A stretch of 14,833 bases of DNA from contig JAHEYM010000039.1 in assembly GCA_023251595.1 (NCBI GenBank), positions 1 through 14,833 of the forward strand. The letters run 5' to 3'. Shown here piece after piece: positions 1 to 6,316 of this stretch; within the stretch, counting starts at the first letter, position 1; each line of letters begins with the position of its first letter. The position numbers were made by a program, and so were the translations under genes. Under the pieces are notes generated by a model. The model did no database searches. It worked only from the letters and a program-made list of their open reading frames with translations, and was not told the origin of the DNA. The DNA comes from Bacteroidota bacterium (GTDB lineage Bacteria; Bacteroidota; Bacteroidia; AKYH767-A; JABDAW01).

Positions 1-144
1 GATAAAAGCATAGCCGATAGCGGAGACGTTTTCGTTTGGAAACAGAAGCCGGAATACAGTCCCGGCGCAACAATTTCGCAAGGTGAGTCGATCGATTTAT
101 TCGTTACTTACGATCGCAAAAAACTTCCTAAACTGAAAGAATAA
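1..144 (+). CDS. PASTA-domain protein, C-terminal end (partial)
   Basis: The first reading frame is open from the window edge to a TAA and gives the last 47 residues of a protein. The pattern is that of a PASTA domain: a beta strand with V-x-V-x-K-Q-x-P (residues 10-17 of the fragment), a P-G turn, then I-S-x-G-x-x-I-D-L-F-V-T, followed by a short basic tail ending KLKE. PASTA domains are roughly 65-residue cell-wall or muropeptide-associated modules. In Bacteroidota, small membrane-anchored PASTA proteins commonly sit beside rluD, as here, where only the T9SS gene lies between. The N-terminus, and so any membrane anchor, lies outside the window. The domain call rests on a short stretch but the neighbourhood supports it. 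Confidence 0.72.
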   Translation, partial: DKSIADSGDVFVWKQKPEYSPGATISQGESIDLFVTYDRKKLPKLKE

Positions 145-199
145 TAAAAACCCGGAATTGGAGTTATGAGTCCGTTCGTCCGTATTTGCGGATTTGTAG

Positions 200-207
200 T
201 AACTTTG
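200..207 (+). promoter_or_regulatory. Candidate Bacteroidota -7 box (TAACTTTG)
   Basis: TAACTTTG matches the Bacteroidota sigma factor -7 consensus TAnnTTTG exactly and lies 29 nt before the chosen ATG of the following T9SS gene. I see no convincing TTG/TTTG -33 element at the expected distance of about 19 nt, so this is a half-match. The same octamer occurs before the M43 protease gene. Confidence 0.4.
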
Positions 208-236
208 ACCTCAGTAATTCTACGTTTTCAACCGAA

Positions 237-2141
237 ATGAAGAAAATTAAAACCCTTATTCTCAGCATTTTATTAGTAATACTGTCGTTCTGCACGGTTC
301 AATCTCAGGCACAGGAGGTTATTCTACCAACCTTCTTCAACACGACCATTCAGCATTATCTCGCTACTCATCCGACAAGTGGCGATGCCAATGCCCGTCA
401 TCGAATCGATACGCTACAGAATTTACCGTTTCTTGACGATTTTTCTCTTTCGGGTGAAGTGTACCCCGATCATAATTTGTGGCTTGATTCCAGTGTCTAT
501 ATTAATACGGATTACGGATTTAACCCGATAACTCTCGGTGTTGCAACTTTCGATGGCATTGACCGATGGGGTGAGCCTTATGCTAATACATCTTCAGGTT
601 ATGTTGGCGATCACCTCACTTCACGACCGATTAAATTAGATTATTTAAACGATACATCTATATATCTGAGTTTCTTTTATCAACGGACAGGGAGAGGAAA
701 CCTGCCCGATGTCGGAGATTCTCTTGTTCTCGAATTTCACGATCCGGTTAATTTGAATCAATGGATATGGCAATGGGGAATTGATGGCGGTGCCGCGGTC
801 GACAGCGATGATGTTAAATTCAAATGTGTAATGATTCACATCACCGATTCGCTTTTTTTAGGTTCGGGATTTCAGTTCCGTTTTAAAAATTATGTATCGG
901 GCTATGGAAATGTTGATAATTGGCATATAGATTATGTTCGTCTCGATCGCTATCGTACATATAATGATACAACGATTCTTGACATGGCTTTCACTCAGCC
1001 CGCCAGTTCTATTTTAAAAGATTACACACAGATGCCGTGGACTCATTTTATTCAGGATTCTATGGCTGAAATGCAGGATGCGATCTCAGTACAAATTCAT
1101 AATCTGGATGATGTAGATCATGGTAGTATCCAGTATAAATTACGGGTTCTCGATAATTATGATAATATTATATATTCCTATCCGCAAAATACAGTTTCGA
1201 CAGATTTTACTGCAAATGCATTTATTTCATTGAATGGAACCGTTCACTCGGGAAATGATTATTTCAGCTTCCAACCTTCCTACTCGAATAACAGCGGACA
1301 ATTCAAAATCGTTAATTATATAAATAAAATTAATGGTGATAAGGACAACAATAATGATACGGCAGTTCATATTCAGAAATTTTATAATTATTACGCCTAC
1401 GATGACGGAACGGCTGAACAGGGCTACGGATTAAATGCCATCGGCGCAAAACTCGCGATGCAGTTCAGCACTACTAAATCTGATACATTGCGTGGTGTAT
1501 ATATACATTTTAATCAGGAAGTGAGTGCCGTCGGTTTGCAATTATTTAATCTCTGCGTTTGGAAAACTCTCTCTCCTGAAGTAATGCAGTATCAGCAAAT
1601 CGATTTACATCCTCAACCCAGCTATGATGATAGTCTGATAAATGGATTTCATTATTATGCGTTTGATACCGCACAATATATTCCGACCGGCACATTTTAT
1701 ATTGGTTGGATTCAGCACACGAACGAAATTCTTAATCTCGGATTGGATAGTAACACAAATGCAAACCAATCGCATTTATGGTATAACACTTTGGGTACAT
1801 GGAATCAATCTCTGATTTATGGTACAGTGATGATACGACCTATGTTCGGCGATTCGGTTGTGGATGTTCTTGGGGTGAAAGAAAACCCTCTTTCTCCTTC
1901 TGTTTCACTATCTATATTTCCAGTGCCCACCGGAAATGAATTGTATTTAAATCCCGGAAACAACAAGCAAATTTCCGATTATAATATCTATATATATGAT
2001 GTGATGGGAAGAAAGGTTTTTGAACAAGACTTTGGCACCTCTCCTCTCATAGTCTCTGCCCTCTCGCCAGGTTTGTATTTCGTGAAAATGATTAATCCAC
2101 TTACAGGCGAAACATTGCAGAAAAAGATGGTGAAGAAATAA
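237..2141 (+). CDS. Exported T9SS type A sorting-domain protein, function unknown
   Basis: 634-residue secreted protein. The ATG at 237 is chosen because it starts a clear Sec signal peptide (MKKIKTL, a hydrophobic run, then SQAQ near residue 28); a TTG 17 codons upstream would put charged sequence ahead of the signal. The N-terminal third is beta-rich and resembles a MAM/jelly-roll module: aromatic strands, an LTSRPI motif, and a closing W-x-I-D-Y-V-x-L-D. The last ~79 residues form a T9SS type A domain: a strand with FPVPTGNELYL, then YDVMGRKVF, then LSPGLYFVKM and a lysine-rich end. This directs export through the outer membrane by the gliding/Por secretion system, usually with cleavage of the domain. 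No catalytic motif is recognised. Its place between a PASTA gene and rluD seems a conserved Bacteroidota arrangement (from memory). Confidence 0.85.
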   Translation: MKKIKTLILSILLVILSFCTVQSQAQEVILPTFFNTTIQHYLATHPTSGDANARHRIDTLQNLPFLDDFSLSGEVYPDHNLWLDSSVYINTDYGFNPITLGVATFDGIDRWGEPYANTSSGYVGDHLTSRPIKLDYLNDTSIYLSFFYQRTGRGNLPDVGDSLVLEFHDPVNLNQWIWQWGIDGGAAVDSDDVKFKCVMIHITDSLFLGSGFQFRFKNYVSGYGNVDNWHIDYVRLDRYRTYNDTTILDMAFTQPASSILKDYTQMPWTHFIQDSMAEMQDAISVQIHNLDDVDHGSIQYKLRVLDNYDNIIYSYPQNTVSTDFTANAFISLNGTVHSGNDYFSFQPSYSNNSGQFKIVNYINKINGDKDNNNDTAVHIQKFYNYYAYDDGTAEQGYGLNAIGAKLAMQFSTTKSDTLRGVYIHFNQEVSAVGLQLFNLCVWKTLSPEVMQYQQIDLHPQPSYDDSLINGFHYYAFDTAQYIPTGTFYIGWIQHTNEILNLGLDSNTNANQSHLWYNTLGTWNQSLIYGTVMIRPMFGDSVVDVLGVKENPLSPSVSLSIFPVPTGNELYLNPGNNKQISDYNIYIYDVMGRKVFEQDFGTSPLIVSALSPGLYFVKMINPLTGETLQKKMVKK

Positions 2142-2154
2142 CATAATATTTATC

Positions 2155-2170
2155 TGCGAAAATTGTCGCA
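2155..2170 (+). terminator. Small hairpin after the T9SS gene
   Basis: Perfect 5-bp inverted repeat TGCGA/TCGCA with a 6-nt AAATTG loop, 13 nt after the stop codon. There is no real T-tract after it, so termination is only a possibility; it may be part of the repeat that follows. Confidence 0.25.
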
Positions 2171-2176
2171 TTAAAA

Positions 2177-2204
2177 CTTAGCGCCTTCGCGCCTTCGCAG
2201 CAAA
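2177..2204 (+). repeat. GCGCCTTCGC-type intergenic repeat, copy 1
   Basis: A 28-nt element built of CTT-x-GCG units and ending in CAGCAAA. It matches a second stretch at 6162-6189 in 22 of 28 positions by my hand alignment. It is directly followed by the ATG of rluD with no spacer. Motifs of this type (CTTTGCGCCTTTGCG) recur between genes in many environmental Bacteroidota genomes, from memory. Confidence 0.6.
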
Positions 2205-3236
2205 ATGGACGAACCCGAGTTAATAGCAGAATCAGAAGAACAGGAACTTTTTGAGCATCATCATTTTGTAGCCGACAAAGGACAAGGACTATTACGCATC
2301 GACAAATGGTTGATGATGCACGTTGCAAATGCAACGAGAAGTAAGATTCAGAGTGCAGCAGAAGCCGGTTGTATATTAGTAAATGGCAAGGCGGTTAAAT
2401 CGAGTTATAAGATTAAACCCGCCGATGTTGTTTCGATTGTTTTAGCACATCCGCCACGTCTCACCGAAATTATTCCCGAAGATATTCCCATCAATATTGT
2501 ATTTGAAGATGCCAATATAATTGTTGTAAATAAAAATCCGGGAATGGTTGTTCATCCCGGTTTTGCTAACTATACAGGTACGCTGGTTCACGCGTTGGCA
2601 TGGCATCTTCGCGGTATTCCCGCGCCCGATGGCAATCCGCTGCGCCCGGGACTTGTTCACCGTATAGATAAAAATACTTCGGGACTTTTAGTCGTCGCAA
2701 AAACCGATCTCGCGATGGCGATGCTGGCAAAAGAATTTTTTGAACACACGATTGATCGCGCATATTATGCACTGGTGTGGGGCGATTTTGTTGAAGATGA
2801 GGGAACAGTAGATGTGCCAATTGGTCGCGATATTCGTGATCGCAGAATCATGAGTGCCGATGCTTCAAACCCAAATGCAAAAAATGCGATTACACATTTT
2901 AAGGTGATAGAAAGATTCGGATACGTAACACTCATCGAATGCAGATTGGAAACGGGCAGAACACATCAGATTCGTGCGCACATGAAATATTTAGGTCACC
3001 CGCTTTTTAATGATGAAACCTATGGTGGTGATAAAATTTTAAGGGGCACAACGTTTTCAAAATATCGTCAATTTGTTGACAATTGTTTTAAGCTGATGCC
3101 ACGTCAGGCATTACATGCAAGATTGGTAGGATTTGTAAGTCCGACGACAAAACAAAAAATCGTTTTCGAAGCAGGATTACCAAATGATTTTCATTCTGTC
3201 ATCTACAAATGGCGGAAATACGCCGCGAAACCGTAG
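2205..3236 (+). CDS. rluD: 23S rRNA pseudouridine synthase RluD family
   Basis: 343-residue RluA-family enzyme that isomerises uridines to pseudouridine in 23S rRNA (helix 69 in the RluD type). An N-terminal S4 RNA-binding domain spans about residues 29-78 (RIDKWL, then GCILVNGK and a KPAD-V loop). The catalytic domain follows, with HRIDKNTSGL at 152-161 holding the catalytic Asp155, and the family motif GRTHQIRAHM at 251-260 followed by KYLGHPLFNDETYGG. Length is normal. The ATG is supported because the leader ELFEHHHFVADKGQ just before the S4 domain is typical of Bacteroidota RluD. No Shine-Dalgarno precedes it: the start directly abuts an intergenic repeat. The stop codon TAG falls at the edge of another repeat. 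Other RluA-family members cannot be fully excluded, but the S4 domain and the context favour RluD. Confidence 0.93.
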   Translation: MDEPELIAESEEQELFEHHHFVADKGQGLLRIDKWLMMHVANATRSKIQSAAEAGCILVNGKAVKSSYKIKPADVVSIVLAHPPRLTEIIPEDIPINIVFEDANIIVVNKNPGMVVHPGFANYTGTLVHALAWHLRGIPAPDGNPLRPGLVHRIDKNTSGLLVVAKTDLAMAMLAKEFFEHTIDRAYYALVWGDFVEDEGTVDVPIGRDIRDRRIMSADASNPNAKNAITHFKVIERFGYVTLIECRLETGRTHQIRAHMKYLGHPLFNDETYGGDKILRGTTFSKYRQFVDNCFKLMPRQALHARLVGFVSPTTKQKIVFEAGLPNDFHSVIYKWRKYAAKP

Positions 3237-3237
3237 G

Positions 3238-3255
3238 GGCGATTCATGAATCGTC
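3238..3255. repeat. GGGGCGATTCATGAATCG palindromic intergenic repeat
   Basis: An 18-nt near-perfect palindrome centred on CATG: GATTCATGAATC is perfect, extended by C-G, G-T and G-C pairs. The preceding GTAGGGGCG is the usual 5' edge of a repeat I remember from Bacteroidota and cyanobacterial intergenic DNA. It starts in the last codons of rluD and supplies its TAG stop. As RNA it could form a 7-bp stem with a CATG loop. Confidence 0.5.
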
Positions 3256-3273
3256 TTTCTCAAAACAATTCCT

Positions 3274-3281
3274 TAACTTTG
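3274..3281 (+). promoter_or_regulatory. Candidate Bacteroidota -7 box (TAACTTTG) for the M43 protease
   Basis: Exact TAnnTTTG match, followed by C as is common, 52 nt upstream of the protease ATG. That would leave a leader of roughly 45 nt. No TTG-type -33 element is visible at the standard spacing. Confidence 0.45.
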
Positions 3282-3333
3282 CTACCGCTGTGCCAAAACG
3301 GTACACTTCACCCGAAAAAAACAACCGACAATA

Positions 3334-5427
3334 ATGAAACACCTTTACTTCTACATTACTACCTCTTTCTTCGCATTGTTTCTGCAATTTGCTGTGGCGC
3401 AGAATTCCCAACCCTGCCTTACCGAAGTCCTTTTCCGCGAGAAAATTAATAACGATCCGCAGATACTTGATCAGAGAAGACAGATCATGGAAAACGCACA
3501 AAGATTCGCCAATAATAATGATAATCGCGGGGGTGTCAGGATCATTCCGATGGTGTTTCACGTCATTCATGAAGGTGGCGCTGAGAATATCTCCAAAGCA
3601 CAGATTCTCGATCAGGTAAGGATTCTGAATGAAGATTACAGACGATTAAATGCAGACGCCACAAACACACCAGCAGCTTTTTTGCCCGTTGCTGCTGACT
3701 GTAATATAGAATTCAGATTGGCTCAACTCGATCCGAACGGAAATTGTACGGATGGTATCGAAAGAATCTATTCATCACTCACAAATAATGCAAGAGACAA
3801 TGTAAAAGCGCTCAGCGATTGGCCGATGGATAAATATCTCAACATTTGGGTCGTGAAATCTATCGAAACAACAGGCACCGGCATCGTTTTGGGCTATGCA
3901 CAGTTTCCTCCTCCGCTTGGCGGAAATGCGAATACGGATGGGGTGGTTCTTCGTGCAGATTTTGTCGGAAGTATAGGATCGGCGAATGGAAATGGGTACT
4001 TCGGAAGAACAGCCACACACGAAATCGGGCATTGGTTCGGACTTCTCCACATTTGGGGTGATGATAACGGAGCTTGTACAGGTACTGACTATGTTGCCGA
4101 TACTCCCAATCAGGCATCAGAAAATTATTGGTGCCCTGTATATCCGCATGTAACTTGTTCGAATGGTCCGAATGGCGATATGTTTCAAAATTACATGGAC
4201 TACTCTGACGGAAGCTGCGAGAATCTATTCACCGCGGGTCAAAAAAATGTGATGGATAACACCCTCACCACTGCCCGTACAAACAATTGGTCTGCGGCCA
4301 ACCTTACTGCAACCGGAACCGATGTATCCGTCCCTTCGGTCTGTGTTCCGAGAGCCGACTTTTATGCTGACAAACAAATGATTTGTTATGGCGATTCTAT
4401 TAAATTCACGGATTATTCCTGGAATGCGGATGTAGCTACACGAGACTGGTCATTCCCTGGTGGAACGCCTTCAACCGGTACAGATTCTTCTATATGGGTG
4501 ACCTATCCGACTGCGGGGGTTTATCAAGTTACATTACGTGTTTATAATGCTTCGGGTGGAGACACTTTAAATAAAACTACATATATATATGTGAGCTCAG
4601 GAGCTTCCGCATATACTGCACCTTATCACGAAGGTTTTGAAGGTGGCAGTTACCCTAATGTTGATTGGTATATTTTTAATCCCGATGCGGGTGCGACATA
4701 CGCGAAAGTTACTACCGCTCATATTGAAGGTGCAGCTTCGCTTAAGATAAATAATGCGACTTCAAATAGCGATGCTGCTACTGATGAATTGGTCGGACCT
4801 TCAATTGACCTCACAACATGCACGAATCCGATTCTGACTTTCCAAACTGCTTATAAACAGAAAACCGCTTCAACGACGAGTACCGAAAGTCTGAAAGTAT
4901 TGATCTCGACAACTTGTGGTAAATATTGGACACAAAGAATGGCTTTGGGCTGTGGTACAAGTTTTAATATGGTTACTCAAAATGCTCAGACCTCTCCGTT
5001 TACACCCACCTCTTCGCAATGGAAATTCTGGACCGTTAATATTGCGCCTTATGGAACAAGTCATAATTTCAGGATGAAATTTGTTTACACAAACGGCAAC
5101 AGAAGTAATAATTTCTATATAGATGATATAAATATTATGACTGCAAATTCTACTGCAGATTTGCAAATGAATGAATTTGATTTTGATGTGGCTCCAAATC
5201 CTGCATCTGATGAAATGAAAATTAATTATTTTTTACCGGATACGAGAAATGTTCTGATGGAATTGACAGATCTGACAGGAAGAAAAGTTCAGACGGTTGT
5301 GAATGAAAAACTCGAACCCGGAAGACACGAAATCACACTGAGCGCGCCATCATCGGCAGGAATTTATTTTCTTACACTGAGAGCCGGAGAGCAAACGTTT
5401 GTGCGGAAAGTTGTGTTCACACGATGA
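3334..5427 (+). CDS. Secreted M43-family zinc metalloprotease with PKD-like and T9SS domains
   Basis: 697-residue secreted protease of the PAPP-A/cytophagalysin (M43) family. A signal peptide occupies residues 1-22 (MKHLYFY, hydrophobic stretch, VAQ). The catalytic domain runs from about 65 to 320: VFHVIHE near 75, the extended zinc motif HEIGHWFGLLH at 229-239 (zinc ligands His229, His233, His239; catalytic Glu230) and the Met-turn NYMDY with Met288. Cysteines around 248-275 could form the disulfides usual in this family. A PKD-like domain (about 340-420, DWSFPGG and GVYQVTLRVYN) and a beta-rich MAM/adhesin-like module (about 430-605) follow. The last ~80 residues are a T9SS sorting domain (VAPNPASDEM, LTDLTGRKV, SSAGIYFLTL). 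All catalytic residues are present, so it should be active outside the cell or on its surface, degrading proteins for nutrition or processing. It has its own candidate promoter. Confidence 0.92.
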   Translation: MKHLYFYITTSFFALFLQFAVAQNSQPCLTEVLFREKINNDPQILDQRRQIMENAQRFANNNDNRGGVRIIPMVFHVIHEGGAENISKAQILDQVRILNEDYRRLNADATNTPAAFLPVAADCNIEFRLAQLDPNGNCTDGIERIYSSLTNNARDNVKALSDWPMDKYLNIWVVKSIETTGTGIVLGYAQFPPPLGGNANTDGVVLRADFVGSIGSANGNGYFGRTATHEIGHWFGLLHIWGDDNGACTGTDYVADTPNQASENYWCPVYPHVTCSNGPNGDMFQNYMDYSDGSCENLFTAGQKNVMDNTLTTARTNNWSAANLTATGTDVSVPSVCVPRADFYADKQMICYGDSIKFTDYSWNADVATRDWSFPGGTPSTGTDSSIWVTYPTAGVYQVTLRVYNASGGDTLNKTTYIYVSSGASAYTAPYHEGFEGGSYPNVDWYIFNPDAGATYAKVTTAHIEGAASLKINNATSNSDAATDELVGPSIDLTTCTNPILTFQTAYKQKTASTTSTESLKVLISTTCGKYWTQRMALGCGTSFNMVTQNAQTSPFTPTSSQWKFWTVNIAPYGTSHNFRMKFVYTNGNRSNNFYIDDINIMTANSTADLQMNEFDFDVAPNPASDEMKINYFLPDTRNVLMELTDLTGRKVQTVVNEKLEPGRHEITLSAPSSAGIYFLTLRAGEQTFVRKVVFTR

Positions 5428-5428
5428 A

Positions 5429-5546
5429 AGCTATGAGCTATGAGCTATTTTAGTGAAAAAAATATTTTTATTCTTGTTGGTGCTATTAATGTTTGTTTAA
5501 ACCAGAATGACTTGCAAAAAGAACTCATAGCTCATAGTTCATAGCT
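5429..5546. repeat. Long inverted repeat of AGCTATG heptamers
   Basis: Left arm 5429-5448 and right arm 5527-5546 pair over 20 bp with a single G-U wobble (G5437 with T5538), enclosing a 78-nt loop. Each arm is a tandem array of the 7-nt unit AGCTATG (left AGCTATGAGCTATGAGCT). The left arm starts one base after the protease stop and the right arm ends three bases before the rnhB ATG, so the element fills the whole junction. It could end protease transcription or shape the rnhB leader. Similar 'ATGAGCTATGAGCT' arrays occur in other Bacteroidota spacers, from memory. Confidence 0.75.
5453..5500 (+). pseudogene. Possible remnant of a lipoprotein leader (15 codons)
   Basis: Inside the loop of the inverted repeat a GTG starts the peptide VKKIFLFLLVLLMFV, then TAA. 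This is what a lipoprotein or Sec signal peptide start looks like (two lysines, then a wholly hydrophobic stretch). Nine codons later in the same frame comes a Cys-Lys-Lys-Asn string like the residues after a lipobox, before the frame runs into the right repeat arm and stops. It may be the decayed start of a small lipoprotein gene replaced by the repeat, or chance in AT-rich DNA. I do not claim it is expressed. Confidence 0.2.
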
Positions 5547-5549
5547 AAA

Positions 5550-6146
5550 ATGAAGTCTTTCTATAACGCAGAAAAAATCGAGGCCGGTTGCGATGAAGCG
5601 GGGCGGGGGTGTTTGGCGGGGCCTGTAGTTGCAGCTTCTGTTATTCTGCCAAAGAATTTCAATCATCCTTTTCTGAATGACTCGAAACAACTCTCAGAGA
5701 AAATGCGGGATGAATGTTTTTCAGTAATTAAAAATGAGGCAATCGCCTGGGGAATTGGTTCCGCTAGTCACATAGAAATAGATAAAATAAATATTCTGAA
5801 TGCTTCTTTTCTTTCTATGCACCGTGCCATAGCAGCGATGAAAATTGAACCTCAATTTCTTTTGATTGATGGAAATCGCTTTAAAACCTATCAATGTATT
5901 CCGCATCAATGTATCGTGAAAGGTGACTCAAAATATTACTCCATCGCTGCCGCATCTATACTTGCGAAAGTGTACAGAGATGCACTGATGACCGATCTTC
6001 ATCACAAATTTCCACATTACGGATGGAACAGAAATAAGGGTTACCCTACCCTTGCCCATCGCGACGCAATCCGGCAATATGGAGAAACTTCACATCACCG
6101 TAAAAGTTTTCAATTACTCCCCATTCAGCAGGAAACAATATTTTAA
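5550..6146 (+). CDS. rnhB: Ribonuclease HII
   Basis: 198-residue RNase HII, which cleaves the RNA strand of RNA-DNA hybrids and removes single ribonucleotides from genomic DNA. Recognisable signatures are GCDEAGRGCLAGPVVAA (13-29, active-site Asp15 and Glu16), LLIDGNR (Asp107), VKGDSKYYSIAAASILAKVYRD (Asp126, with the conserved alanine/serine run), and HYGWNRNKGYPT with a following HR near the C-terminus. Four acidic metal-binding residues and normal length suggest a functional enzyme. The ATG fits family members that begin a few residues before EAGCDEAGRG. There is no Shine-Dalgarno; the leader is the right arm of the AGCTATG inverted repeat, ending 3 nt before the start. No promoter is evident between the protease stop and this start. 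Confidence 0.96.
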   Translation: MKSFYNAEKIEAGCDEAGRGCLAGPVVAASVILPKNFNHPFLNDSKQLSEKMRDECFSVIKNEAIAWGIGSASHIEIDKINILNASFLSMHRAIAAMKIEPQFLLIDGNRFKTYQCIPHQCIVKGDSKYYSIAAASILAKVYRDALMTDLHHKFPHYGWNRNKGYPTLAHRDAIRQYGETSHHRKSFQLLPIQQETIF

Positions 6147-6161
6147 TCTCCTTTGTTCTTT

Positions 6162-6189
6162 CTTCGCGCCTTTGCGTCTTTTCAGCTAA
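6162..6189 (+). repeat. GCGCCTTTGCG-type intergenic repeat, copy 2
   Basis: Second copy of the element before rluD, in the same orientation, 15 nt after the rnhB stop. The units CTTCGCGCC and TTTGCGTC are followed by CAGCTAA; 22 of 28 positions agree with copy 1. Unlike copy 1 it lies about 130 nt from the next start codon. Confidence 0.55.
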
Positions 6190-6316
6190 TATTCTTTAAT
6201 TGCACGACATCCTTATTAACATTTCACTGTAAATAACATCACGAAAACACTGTTTTTCACTCACAAAATGCATTTACTTTTACTCCTTGGGGGAAGTGTG
6301 TTGTTCGTAATCTTCA

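Noticed and set aside
186..236. TTG start 17 codons upstream of the T9SS gene
   Set aside because: It would place polar residues ahead of a perfect signal peptide starting at the ATG, and it lies upstream of the candidate -7 box.
3244..3570. 108-codon minus-strand ORF over the start of the M43 protease
   Set aside because: Antisense to a clear signal peptide and catalytic domain; no recognisable motif.
5429..5546. CRISPR-like repeat array
   Set aside because: The AGCTATG units are 7 nt, directly adjacent without spacers, and arranged as an inverted pair.
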